This document shows, piece after piece, positions 18,019-26,419 of a DNA stretch of 64,000 bases (position 1 is the first letter of the stretch; every line of letters starts with the position of its first letter). The stretch is taken from assembly GCF_028747205.1 (NCBI RefSeq), contig NZ_CP112880.1:5332001-5396000 (forward strand). Direction: 5' to 3'. The stretch is from Streptomyces sp. CA-278952. Lineage in GTDB: Bacteria > Actinomycetota > Actinomycetes > Streptomycetales > Streptomycetaceae. A model generated the notes under the pieces. It saw only the letters and a program-made list of their open reading frames with translations, was not told where the DNA came from and searched no databases. Position numbers and translations under genes: made by a program.

Positions 18019-19851
18019 CTAGTACGACAGCCCGTGGCCCACCGGATACAGCACCTGCGCCGGGTCGTCCGCGCGCTGCACCGGGACCGGGAGGGTGCCC
18101 TCCGGAGCGGCGTGGCCCGCGATCACCCGGGCGGCGGCGCGCAGTTCGACGTCGGTCCAGGAGTACGCGGCGAGGCTCGCGGCGACTCCGGTCCCGGTGA
18201 GGTGGGCGACGTCGTACGGGTTGCGGACGGCGACGGTGACCACGGGGACGCCGGTCGCCACCAGGGCCCTGACCAGGGTGCGCTGCGAGCTGGTCGCCGT
18301 GACGTTGTACGTCGCCACGACCACCGCGTCCCTGCCCTCGGCGGCGGCGACCGCTTCGGCGATTTTCGCCTGGTTCGGAGCCGTGCCGGTGGACAACGCC
18401 TCTGCTGTGAAGCCCAGTTCACCGAAGGCGTGGGCCAGCGTACTGGTCGGCGGGCCCGTCGTTCCGGAGGGGGAGGCCGGATCGGCTCCTACCACCAGGA
18501 GGTCGCGGTGGCTGCGGCGGGAGAGCGGCAGCAGGCCGCCCGGGTCGGCGAGCAGGGTCGTCGTGCGCTCGGCGATCCGGTCGGCGGCGGCCCGGTGGGC
18601 GCGGCTGCCGACCGTGCGCTCGACGCCCCGCCGGCTGACGAACGGGTCGCGGAACAGGCCCAGTCGGCTCTTCAGCCGCAGGATCCGCAGGATCGATTCA
18701 TCGACTCTCGCCTCGCTGATCTCGCCGCCCCGCACCGCCTCCAGCACGGCGTTCCAGGCGACGGAGAGGTTCGGCGGGTTCAGCAGCTGGTCCACGCCCG
18801 CCAGCAGCGCGAGGACCGGGACGCGGTCGTCGCCGTACTTCGTGCGCACCCCCTCCATGCCGAGTGAGTCGGTGACCACCACCCCGTCGTAACCCAGCTC
18901 CTCGCGGAGGATGCCGGTGAGGATCGGCCGGGAGAGCGTGGCCGGGTCCTCGGACGGGTCGAGTGCGGGGACCACGATGTGCGCGGTCATGATCGAGTCG
19001 ATACGGGCCCGGATCGCGGCGCGGAACGGCGGGGCGTCCAGCTCCTCCCACTGCGCGCGGGTGTGGTTGATGACGGGCAGCCCGGTGTGGCTGTCGGTGC
19101 TGGTGTCGCCGTGACCGGGGAAGTGCTTGGCGGTCGACGCGACGCCCGCGCCCTGGTAGCCCTTCACCTGCTCCGCGACCAGGGCGGCCACCGCGTCGGG
19201 GTCGGAGCCGAAGGACCGTACGCCGATGACCGGGTTGGCCGGGTTGACGTTGACGTCGGCATCCGGCGCGTAGTTCTGGTTGACGCCGAGCGCGGCCAGT
19301 TCGGTGCCCGCGATCCAGGCCGCCCGGCGGGTGTCGGAGCGCGAGCCGCCCGCACCGAGCGCCATCGCGCCCGGCAGCAGTGTGGCGGGTTCGCCGACCC
19401 GGCAGACGATGCCGTGTTCCTGGTCGGTGGAGACGAGCAGCGGCAGCCGGGAGCGCCCGGCGAGCGCGGCGCGCTGGAGGCCGTTGGAGAGGTCGGCGAT
19501 CTGGAGGGGGTCGCGGGTGTTGTGCGCCCAGGTGAAGTAGATGATGCCGCCGACGTGGTACGTGGAGATCAACTCGGCGGCCGTACGGACCCCGATCTCC
19601 TTGAGGTTCGCGTCGATGTCGGCCTGGTCGGGGTCGGTGGCGGAGTGCCCGTAGACCCGCATCACGAAGAGCTGGCCGACCTTCTCCTCCAGGCTCATCC
19701 CGGCGATGATCCGTCGCAGCCGGCGGTCGGTGGAGGTGTTCGTGGTGGGCGCGGACGCGGCGGAGGGGGTGGCGGCGAGGGCGCCGGTGGCCGCCGCCGT
19801 GGCGGCGGCGGTGGCGGTGAGGAGGGTGCGTCTTGAGGTGCGGTGGGGCAC
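18019..19851 (-). CDS. Secreted GH3 beta-N-acetylhexosaminidase (NagZ-like)
   Basis: 610 aa from GTG 19851, with GGAAGGAG upstream. A twin-arginine-like signal (RTSRRTLLTATAAATAAATG) is followed by a GH3 TIM barrel. The NagZ hallmark KHFPGHGDTSTDSHTG (about 242) supplies the flexible Asp-His acid/base dyad, and VVTDSLGM (about 325) the nucleophile Asp. A C-terminal GH3_C alpha/beta sandwich is present. Substrates are likely chitin or cell-wall oligosaccharides with terminal GlcNAc. The operator TGAAAGAAACTTTCA sits between the promoter and the start codon, indicating sugar-dependent repression. Confidence 0.9.
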   Translation of the reverse strand: MPHRTSRRTLLTATAAATAAATGALAATPSAASAPTTNTSTDRRLRRIIAGMSLEEKVGQLFVMRVYGHSATDPDQADIDANLKEIGVRTAAELISTYHVGGIIYFTWAHNTRDPLQIADLSNGLQRAALAGRSRLPLLVSTDQEHGIVCRVGEPATLLPGAMALGAGGSRSDTRRAAWIAGTELAALGVNQNYAPDADVNVNPANPVIGVRSFGSDPDAVAALVAEQVKGYQGAGVASTAKHFPGHGDTSTDSHTGLPVINHTRAQWEELDAPPFRAAIRARIDSIMTAHIVVPALDPSEDPATLSRPILTGILREELGYDGVVVTDSLGMEGVRTKYGDDRVPVLALLAGVDQLLNPPNLSVAWNAVLEAVRGGEISEARVDESILRILRLKSRLGLFRDPFVSRRGVERTVGSRAHRAAADRIAERTTTLLADPGGLLPLSRRSHRDLLVVGADPASPSGTTGPPTSTLAHAFGELGFTAEALSTGTAPNQAKIAEAVAAAEGRDAVVVATYNVTATSSQRTLVRALVATGVPVVTVAVRNPYDVAHLTGTGVAASLAAYSWTDVELRAAARVIAGHAAPEGTLPVPVQRADDPAQVLYPVGHGLSY

Positions 19852-19869
19852 GTGAGCTCCTTCCCGGGG

Positions 19870-19884
19870 TGAAAGAAACTTTCA
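19870..19884. promoter_or_regulatory. Operator palindrome TGAAAG-AAA-CTTTCA upstream of the GH3 gene
   Basis: Exact 6-bp arms around AAA, 18 bp upstream of the GTG start. On the minus strand a promoter-like TTGACC and TATAAG lie further upstream (about 19895-19925), so the site is between -10 and the ribosome site, a repressor position. It does not match the DasR consensus. The rest of the 19852-20086 gap holds only this promoter. Confidence 0.6.
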
Positions 19885-20086
19885 AGTGAGTACGCTTATA
19901 GGGAAAATAACTTCCGGTCAAGAGGGCGGGCCGCCCGCGCCACGCCCCGCACGCGAACGGAGGGACGCGAACGAGCGGACCGGAAGCGCACGGACACGCC
20001 ACCCCGTACGCACGCGAAAGCGCGGGGTACGCCGCCCCGCACCGGCCCCCGCGCCCTCGTACCGTCCCGCCGCTACCGCTGCGCCG

Positions 20087-20878
20087 CTACCGCTGCTTCG
20101 GCGCTCCGAGCCGCAGCAGGTGCTCGCGCCCCGCGCCCAGCAGCCCCGGCAGCTCCGCCGCCCCCGGATGCCAGCGCTTCTCGTACTCCCAGCACACCCA
20201 CGTGTCCGGATCGAGCCCGTCCAGGCAGTCCGCCAGCGGAACCACCCCCGAGCCCAGCGCCACCGGGGTGAGGTCGTCCGCCGACGCGACGTCCTTCACC
20301 TGGACGTAGCCCAGGTGCGGAGCGAGCACCGCCTGACTCGCGGCCGGCTCCTCGCCGGCGAGCCAGGTGTGCAGCACGTCCCAGATCGCGCCGACCCGGG
20401 GGTGCCCGACCGCGGCGACGACCCGGGCGGCGTCGAGGCCCGCCCGGTGCGAGTCATGGGTCTCCAGCAGGATGCTCACCCCCATGTCGGCGGCGGCCGG
20501 CGCCGCCGCACCGAGCCGCCGGGCGGCCGTCGCGTCGGCCTCCGCCTGCTCCTGGTCGCCGCCGCCCGGAAAGACCCGGACGTAGGACGCGCCCAGGTCC
20601 CGGGCGAGCTTCACCAGCTCGGACAGCTCCGCCAGGACCGGTTCGTCGTCCCCCTCGGCAGCCGCCTTCACATACCCGGCGAGGGCCAGGATCTCCACCC
20701 CGCCGGCCTTGAACGCCTCGACCACGTCGGCCCGTTCCAGCGACGAGAGCCCCAGGTGCACCGGCTCCTCGGGGTGGACGCGCAGCTCCACCCCCCGGTA
20801 GCCGTTGCCGGCGGCGAGCCGGACGACCTCGGAGACCGGCGTTCCCGGCACCCCGAGGGTGGAGAAAGCGAGCTTCAT
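20087..20878 (-). CDS. Sugar phosphate isomerase/epimerase-like TIM-barrel protein
   Basis: 263 aa, AP-endonuclease-2/xylose-isomerase-like fold. Features are LAFSTLGVPGTPVSEVVRLA, YRGVELRVHPEEP, the metal-ligand strand VSILLETHDSH, GAIWDVLHTW, YVQVKDVASADD and a C-terminal WVCWEYEKRW strand. The Glu, Asp, His and Glu positions of a divalent-metal site are in place. The substrate is probably a keto-sugar or inosose, but cannot be read. It is last in a minus-strand run downstream of the GAF gene, 93 bp away. Its link to the RiPP genes upstream is uncertain. Confidence 0.78.
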   Translation of the reverse strand: MKLAFSTLGVPGTPVSEVVRLAAGNGYRGVELRVHPEEPVHLGLSSLERADVVEAFKAGGVEILALAGYVKAAAEGDDEPVLAELSELVKLARDLGASYVRVFPGGGDQEQAEADATAARRLGAAAPAAADMGVSILLETHDSHRAGLDAARVVAAVGHPRVGAIWDVLHTWLAGEEPAASQAVLAPHLGYVQVKDVASADDLTPVALGSGVVPLADCLDGLDPDTWVCWEYEKRWHPGAAELPGLLGAGREHLLRLGAPKQR

Positions 20879-20971
20879 GGTGCGTGTCCTTCCCTTGTGC
20901 CGACGCCCCGCTCCTGCCCGCCGGGCCGGTGGCTACTCCCATCCGGACGACGGGTGCGGCCGCCGGCCTCC

Positions 20972-21613
20972 TCAGCCGACGCCCCGCAGCAGTCGCTCCA
21001 GGCTACCCAGCAGCTTCAGCGCGTCCTCGCGCCGCGCACCCTCCAGCGCGCCCGTGCCCGCCACCGCGCGCTGCTCGGCCTCCCGCACCCGCTCCGGGGT
21101 GACCACCCGCAGCGCCGCGGCGGCCTGCCGGGCGAACATCGCGAGCAGATCCAGCTCCCGGACGCCCGTCCTGGCCTGCGGGGAGGGGTCCAGCACCTCC
21201 AGCACGCCGAGGATCCGGGAGTCGCTGATGAGCGGGGCCGCCATCAGGGCGTTCGGCACGTACGCGGTCGACTCGGCCAGCGAGCGGTCGAAGGACGCAT
21301 CCGTGCTCAGGTCGTCCACCACCATCGGCTCGCCGGAGGTCGCCACCCATCCGGCGATCCCGCGGCCGGCCGGGAAGCGGCGGCCCACGAGGAACTCCTC
21401 GCCCTGCCCGGACACGGCCTGGAAGACCAGCTCGTCCGCCTCCTCGTCGAGCAGGAAGACCGAGCTGGCCTCGGCCCCGAAGATGGCGCGGGCCACGTCG
21501 ACCACCGACTGGAGCAACTCGCGGCGCGGCGCGTCGGCGGTCCTGGCGTCGGCGACCTGGGCGGCGGTGGGGGAGGGGGAGAGGGAGGGAACGGGATCAG
21601 TTCTCGGAGTCAT
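20972..21613 (-). CDS. GAF-domain sensor protein
   Basis: 213 aa from ATG 21613, with GGAG about 9 nt upstream, overlapping the end of the subtilase gene by 17 bp. A single GAF domain covers about residues 30-180 (LLQSVVDVARAIFGAEASSV, FLLDEEADELVFQAVSGQGE, GRRFPAGRGIAGWVATSGEP, then PLISDSRILGVLEVLDP), followed by a helical tail. GAF domains bind small ligands such as cyclic nucleotides or haem. The neighbouring gene encodes a class III cyclase-like domain, so a cyclic-nucleotide signal is a reasonable guess. There is no output domain. Confidence 0.85.
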   Translation of the reverse strand: MTPRTDPVPSLSPSPTAAQVADARTADAPRRELLQSVVDVARAIFGAEASSVFLLDEEADELVFQAVSGQGEEFLVGRRFPAGRGIAGWVATSGEPMVVDDLSTDASFDRSLAESTAYVPNALMAAPLISDSRILGVLEVLDPSPQARTGVRELDLLAMFARQAAAALRVVTPERVREAEQRAVAGTGALEGARREDALKLLGSLERLLRGVG

Positions 21614-22598
21614 CACGGATATCTCCTGCCGCAGAGGAAGGACGCGGCGTGTGGCGCACATTGGCCGCGGACAGATAGAGGGCGTTCTTGAGCTGGAAGG
21701 CCGTCATCCGCGGATGCGCGGACAGGACGCGGGCGCAGAGCCCGGCGACGTACGGCGTGGCGAAGCTGTTCCCCGTGGTGCGGATCGTCCGGCCGCCCAG
21801 CCACGGCACGGTCACGTTCTGGCCGGGACCGAAGAACTCCACCGGGGGCTCCGGGTTGTACAGGTGCAGTTCGGGGTCGTCCTCCTGGTGGCTGCCCACC
21901 GAGATCACCGAAGCGAACCGCCAGGGGAAGCTCTCCACCGGGGTGTTGTGGGCCGAGGCGACGATCACCGTACGGGCGAAGTAGGCGCTGTCGGCCAGGC
22001 TGTGCAGCTCCTGCGCGAACTGTGCGCGGGTCGTCGACAGGCTGAGGTTGACCACGTCGAAGCCCTGCTCCACCGCCCAGCGCAGCCCGGCCATCAGGAC
22101 GTCGCCGGTGCCGGAGAACCGCTCCCCGAGCACCCGCACGCTGTGGATCTCGCACTCCGGGGCGGTCCGGCGGACGATGCCCGCGCACGCGGTGCCGTGC
22201 CCGCAGGTGTCCCCGGTGGTCGTCGGCTCGACCGTGATCCTCCCGGTCTCCCCGTCCTTGACGACCACCCAGGAACCGGCGAGCGGGCCTACCAGCGGAT
22301 GGTCCCGCTCCACGCCCGAATCCACCACGCACACGCGTACGCCGCGCCCGGTGGCGGGCCCGGCGGGGCGGCCGAGCGGTGGCCCGGGGTCCGCCAGCAC
22401 CGGTACGTCCTCCGGGCCACGGCCGCGCAGACTCCAGGTCAGCCCCTGCCCCGGGGCCCCGCGCGCTCCCGGGACCGTCCGCGGCTGTCCCGCCCCCGTT
22501 CCCGCCCCCGCCCTCGGCCGTTCCGGTTCCGTCCGTGGCCGTTCCGCCCTCGGCTGTTCCGGTTCCGTCCGTGGCCGTTCCGGTTCCGTGGTCGCCAT
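21597..22598 (-). CDS. Cytoplasmic subtilisin-family (S8) serine peptidase
   Basis: 333 aa with an N-terminal ERPRTEPE-type repeat tail and no signal peptide. The full catalytic triad is present: Asp in CVVDSGVERDHP (about 91), His in TCGHGTACAG (about 133), Ser in TTGNSFATPYVAG (about 280). The gene lies 3 bp after the cyclase/ATPase stop and overlaps the GAF gene, so it is part of one transcript with them. In RiPP loci such proteases often remove leader peptides. Here the absence of a secretion signal fits intracellular leader cleavage or regulated proteolysis of a signalling partner. Confidence 0.88.
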   Translation of the reverse strand: MATTEPERPRTEPEQPRAERPRTEPERPRAGAGTGAGQPRTVPGARGAPGQGLTWSLRGRGPEDVPVLADPGPPLGRPAGPATGRGVRVCVVDSGVERDHPLVGPLAGSWVVVKDGETGRITVEPTTTGDTCGHGTACAGIVRRTAPECEIHSVRVLGERFSGTGDVLMAGLRWAVEQGFDVVNLSLSTTRAQFAQELHSLADSAYFARTVIVASAHNTPVESFPWRFASVISVGSHQEDDPELHLYNPEPPVEFFGPGQNVTVPWLGGRTIRTTGNSFATPYVAGLCARVLSAHPRMTAFQLKNALYLSAANVRHTPRPSSAAGDIRDDSEN

Positions 22599-22601
22599 CG
22601 G

Positions 22602-25600
22602 TCAGCTCCTCTCCCTCGTCGTGGCCAGGTGCCGGGGCGGGTGCGCGAGGAAGCCGGAGACCCGGCGCACCCCCGGCAGATGCCCCTTGCCCGTGAAGTG
22701 CGCCCCGGCCGACCGGGCCGAGGCCCCGGCCTCCGGCCACCTGCCCAGGGCGGCGAGCGTGTGCGCCCGGTCCAGCTCGGCCGTCGCCTGCACCAGCGGG
22801 GAGTCCGTGAGCAGCGAGGCCCTGACCGCCCGGTCCGCGTGTTCCGCCGCCTCCTCCGGGCGGTCCCGCACCGTCAGCCGGGCCCGCAGCCCCGCCAGGT
22901 CCACCGCGTCCGCACGGCTCAGCCCCGACGTGTCGCCGACGCCCGCCAGCCGGGCGGCCGCCGGGGTTTCCCGGCCCGCGTCCAGCTCCAGACGGGCCGC
23001 GTCCAGCGCCACCGCCGTCCGCATCCCGGCCGCCCCCGTATGCCGGGCCGCCGCGTCCGCCCGGCCCAGCAGGTCCAGGGCCTCCGTGCCGTTGCCGAGC
23101 AGTCCCTCCACCGTCGCCCGGAACACCGGGAGGAAGACCTCCGCCTCGGCGAACCCCAGCTTCCCGGCCAGCCGTTCCGCCTCGGCCAGGCAGCGGTACG
23201 CCTCGTCCGGCCGCTCCTGGAGCGCGTACAGCACCGCCAGCGGGCAGTTGAGGGTGACCCGGACCGTGGGCCGGCCCGCCCCGTGCGCGGAGAGCAGCGA
23301 CCGGCAGCGGACCACCGCGGCGGGCACCGGAACCGGCCCCCGCCACAGGGAGACGCCGATCGCGCCGAGCGCCCCGGCCCGCTCCGGCTCCGCACTGGCC
23401 AGCACCGCGTGCTCCAGGGCCCGCGCCTGGTCCCGCTCCGCCTCCTCGTGCCGCCCGGACCGCTGGAACTGCTGGGCGAGTCGCAGATGGGCCCGCGCCC
23501 GGCCCGCCGAGTCCCCGGCCGCCTCGAACACCGGCAGCACGGCCCGGGCCACGGCGGCGGGGCCGGGGCCCGGACCGCCCGGATCCAGCACCGCGAGCGC
23601 GAGGCGGGCATGCGCGGCCTCCACCGGATCGGACGCCGAGTCCCGTACGAGGCGCAGCAGTTCGGCCCCCTCCCCGGTGCGGCCCAGCGCCACCCGTACC
23701 TCACCGAGCCGCCGTGTCGCCGCCGGATCCCCGGGGCACAGGTCCACCGCCCGCTCCAGCAGGCCGTGCGCCCAGTGCAGGTCGGACCGGGCGGCGGCCT
23801 GCGCCCCGGCCCGGCCCAGCGCGGCGGCGGCCCGCTCGCGCAGCCGCCGGGCCGGATCGTCCAGCAGGCCCAGCTCCGCGCGGTAGCGGTAGGCGCGCTC
23901 CAGGTGGCCGCCGACCGCGCCGTCGCCGCTCCGCAGCACGCTGGGCAGCTCCGCCGCCCAGGCATGGCGTTCCGCCTTGGCCCGCTTGGACAGCGAGGCG
24001 TACGCCACCTCGTGCACCAGTCCGCTGCTGAACCGGTACGACGCCGGCTCCCGGGCCCTCGTGGCCCCCGACTCCACCAGGCGGCGCCGGCCCAGCACCG
24101 CCAACGCCTCCTCGACGCGCCGCCGGTGCTCCGGGGCCACCCCTGCCGCGCCGGTCGCCCCGGCGAGCTGCCCGGCGTCGTGGCCCTCGCCGGCCCGTAC
24201 GGACAGCTCCAGCCGGACCAGCTCCGGCGCGGTGAACTCCCGGCCGATCACCGCCGCCAGGTCCACCACCCCGCGCTCCGCCCGGGCCAGGGCCCCGATG
24301 CGCGCGCCCAGCAGGGCCTGGAGCGTGGGCGGCAGATCCTCCTCGGCGGCCGGTTCCCCCGGGCGGGCGGCGACCGCCGGGTCCGCCCGGTCGCCGACCA
24401 ACAGCTGCTCCAGGTAGAGCGGATTGCCCCCGGCCCGCGCCAGGAGCCGGTCGTCCACCGGGGCCGTCCCGGCGTCCGAACCGGCGAGACCGGCCGCGAG
24501 CCGCGCCGCCTCCGCGGGCGGCAGGCCGGTGAGCTGGAGCCGCCCCGCACCGGAAAGCGCGTCCCCCTCGCCCGGCCCGTCCGAACCCACAGCGTCGTCC
24601 GAAGCCTCCGACTCGTCCGGTCCGTCCGGTCCGTCCGGTCCGTCGGGCCGCCCGGCGCAGAGCACCAGCACTCCCGCGCACCCCGAGCCGTCCGTCAACC
24701 GGTTCACCGTGCGGACCAGCAGCGGGGCCGCCGCGTGCCAGTCGTCCAGCACCAGGACGACCGGGCGGGCTCGGGCGGCCCGCTCCAGAACCGCCGTCAG
24801 CGCCGCGCACATGTCCTCGAAGGGCGCGTTCGGCGTGCCGTCGCGCAGCAGGCCCTCGGACAGCAGCGCCATCGCGTCGTCGACCGCCAGTCCGCCGGCC
24901 GCGTCCTTCGCGCCGACCGCAGGACGGGACGCGGGCGCAGGGACGGGCGCAGGGACGGGCGCAGGGCCGGTCTCAGGAACCTGCTCGGACAGGGGATCAG
25001 GCGCGGGCTCAGTTGTGGGCGCGGGCCCGGCCGCCACCAGCGAACGCACCGCGTCGGCCAGCGGGGCGAGGGTGCCGTGGTCCCCGTAACTGCGGCACCG
25101 CCCCGCGCCGTACGCGAGCGCGCCGGACGCCGACCGCCGCGCCAGCCACTCCCGTACCAGCCGGGTCTTGCCGATGCCCGCCTCCCCGGTGACCCGCAGC
25201 GGTCCGGACCGACCACCGTGCGCGGCCCGTTCCAGGGCGGCGTCCAGCGCCTGCCGCTCGGCGTCGCGGCCGACGAAGGGGACGTCGAAGCGGCGCAGCA
25301 GCTCGGGGTCGTCCGCGCCCAGGGCCAGCAGCCGGTAGGCCTCCACGCTGTCCCGCTTGCCCTTCAGCCGCAGCGGCCCGGTGGGCTCGGCGCTCACCGT
25401 CGGGCCGGCGGCGAGCAGGGTCTCCGGCCCGATCAGGATCTCGCCGGGGCCCGCGTTCTGCTCCAGCCGGGCGGCGATGTTGACGGTCTCCCCGGAGACC
25501 AGGGCCTGCCGGGCGGTCGTGTCCGAACCCGCCACCACCTGACCGGTGTTGACGCCGATCCGGGTGATCAGCTCGATGCCCAGGGTGGCGGCCAGCTCCT

Positions 25601-25985
25601 CGTTCAGCCGGGCCAGCGCCCGGCGCATCCCGAGCGCCGCCGCCAGCGCCCGGCGGGCGTCGTCGTCACGGACCACCGGTACGCCGAACACCGCCATCAC
25701 CGCGTCCCCGATGAACTTCTCCGGCGTGCCGCCCCGCGCCACGATCTCCGCGCTCATCGCCTCGAAGTACCGCAGGGTCACCGTGCGCAGCGTCTCCGGG
25801 TCGAGCACCCCGGACAGTGCGGTGGACCCGACGAGATCGCAGAACAGCACGGTCACCGGCTTGCGTTCGTCACCGGGCGGTGCGGCGGAGGCCGGTCCGG
25901 CCCCGGTGGTCGCGCACGGCGTCCCGCAGGACGAACAGAACCGTGCCGTCGGCGGCAGATCCTGCTGGCACGAGGAGCAGTTCAT
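22602..25985 (-). CDS. Zinc-ribbon / class III cyclase / AAA-type ATPase regulatory protein
   Basis: 1127 aa from ATG 25985, with GAGAGAAGGA upstream. Order: a zinc ribbon (CSSC at 3-6 and CSSC at 17-20); a class III adenylate/guanylate cyclase domain with the metal Asp residues in VLFCDLVGST and FIGDAVMAVFG (about 45-215); an orc1/cdc6-like ATPase with Walker A VTGEAGIGKTRLV and Walker B VVLVLDDWH; and a long TPR-like helical C-terminus. There is no HTH. Such proteins couple a cyclase-homology domain to a STAND-like ATPase and are suspected stress or metabolism switches; cyclase activity is not certain. A (GTGACGTC)4 tract lies upstream. Confidence 0.87.
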   Translation of the reverse strand: MNCSSCQQDLPPTARFCSSCGTPCATTGAGPASAAPPGDERKPVTVLFCDLVGSTALSGVLDPETLRTVTLRYFEAMSAEIVARGGTPEKFIGDAVMAVFGVPVVRDDDARRALAAALGMRRALARLNEELAATLGIELITRIGVNTGQVVAGSDTTARQALVSGETVNIAARLEQNAGPGEILIGPETLLAAGPTVSAEPTGPLRLKGKRDSVEAYRLLALGADDPELLRRFDVPFVGRDAERQALDAALERAAHGGRSGPLRVTGEAGIGKTRLVREWLARRSASGALAYGAGRCRSYGDHGTLAPLADAVRSLVAAGPAPTTEPAPDPLSEQVPETGPAPVPAPVPAPASRPAVGAKDAAGGLAVDDAMALLSEGLLRDGTPNAPFEDMCAALTAVLERAARARPVVLVLDDWHAAAPLLVRTVNRLTDGSGCAGVLVLCAGRPDGPDGPDGPDESEASDDAVGSDGPGEGDALSGAGRLQLTGLPPAEAARLAAGLAGSDAGTAPVDDRLLARAGGNPLYLEQLLVGDRADPAVAARPGEPAAEEDLPPTLQALLGARIGALARAERGVVDLAAVIGREFTAPELVRLELSVRAGEGHDAGQLAGATGAAGVAPEHRRRVEEALAVLGRRRLVESGATRAREPASYRFSSGLVHEVAYASLSKRAKAERHAWAAELPSVLRSGDGAVGGHLERAYRYRAELGLLDDPARRLRERAAAALGRAGAQAAARSDLHWAHGLLERAVDLCPGDPAATRRLGEVRVALGRTGEGAELLRLVRDSASDPVEAAHARLALAVLDPGGPGPGPAAVARAVLPVFEAAGDSAGRARAHLRLAQQFQRSGRHEEAERDQARALEHAVLASAEPERAGALGAIGVSLWRGPVPVPAAVVRCRSLLSAHGAGRPTVRVTLNCPLAVLYALQERPDEAYRCLAEAERLAGKLGFAEAEVFLPVFRATVEGLLGNGTEALDLLGRADAAARHTGAAGMRTAVALDAARLELDAGRETPAAARLAGVGDTSGLSRADAVDLAGLRARLTVRDRPEEAAEHADRAVRASLLTDSPLVQATAELDRAHTLAALGRWPEAGASARSAGAHFTGKGHLPGVRRVSGFLAHPPRHLATTRERS

Positions 25986-26105
25986 GGCGGGTCCTTCTCT
26001 CCCGGGGGCCGTGCGGTAGGCGGTAGGGCGGCAGGTGGTCGTGCGCACAAGGCGCGTGCGATCGGGCGTACGGGGCGGGCGGCGGTGCCGGGGCCTCGTG
26101 AGGCC

Positions 26106-26137
26106 GTGACGTCGTGACGTCGTGACGTCGTGACCTC
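26106..26137. repeat. Four tandem GTGACGTC units upstream of the cyclase/ATPase gene
   Basis: Three exact 8-bp units and a fourth reading GTGACCTC, in the gap between the small gene ending at 26201 and the cyclase/ATPase start at 25985. Each unit contains the palindrome GACGTC, so several dimers could bind on one face pattern. Possibly a regulator array. Confidence 0.6.
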
Positions 26138-26143
26138 CGGGCG

Positions 26144-26184
26144 GGTACGGGCCCGGTGCCGGTCGCCGGAGCCGGGCCCGTACC
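26144..26184 (-). terminator. Hairpin after the radical SAM operon
   Basis: The perfect 13-bp arms GGTACGGGCCCGG/CCGGGCCCGTACC with a 15-nt loop start 17 bp past the stop of the small gene at 26201. This suggests that the 28292-26201 trio is terminated or attenuated before the cyclase/ATPase gene. Confidence 0.7.
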
Positions 26185-26200
26185 GCTGATCGGTCTCCGG

Positions 26201-26419
26201 TCAGAACAGGGCGCCGCCGGCGATCTCGCCGTGCGCCTGGACCTCCGGTCCCACGGCGTCCAGCCGGCCCTTGACGTCCAGCAGCAGCGCCAGTTCCTCC
26301 GGCGTCAGCCCGCACAGCACCTCGCGCTGCTCCTCGGTGAGCAGATCCACGGGGAACCCCGCCTCGTACAACGCGGCGGGCAGCACGGGCCGTTCGCCGT
26401 TCTCGGGTGGTCCGGTCAT
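26201..26419 (-). CDS. Small 'aroma-sacti cluster'-type protein
   Basis: 72 aa. The central block AALYEAGFPVDLLTEEQREV, then GLTPEELALLLDVKGRLDAV and GPEVQAHGEIAGG, resembles short actinobacterial proteins annotated as 'aroma-sacti cluster domain', which occur beside radical SAM genes. It has one Cys, is acidic and helical, and ends in GEIAGGALF. Its ATG overlaps the stop of the di-iron gene (ATGA), so it is the third gene of a coupled trio. It could be a precursor peptide, a leader-like adaptor or a chaperone; the sequence alone does not decide. Confidence 0.7.
   Translation of the reverse strand: MTGPPENGERPVLPAALYEAGFPVDLLTEEQREVLCGLTPEELALLLDVKGRLDAVGPEVQAHGEIAGGALF

Noticed and set aside
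19870..19884. GH3 operator as a DasR site
   Set aside because: It lacks the GGTCTAGACC core; the arms are TGAAAG/CTTTCA.
26106..26137. GTGACGTC units as eukaryote-like cAMP response elements
   Set aside because: Resemblance to TGACGTCA is coincidental in bacteria; bacterial CRP sites are TGTGA-N6-TCACA, which is not seen.
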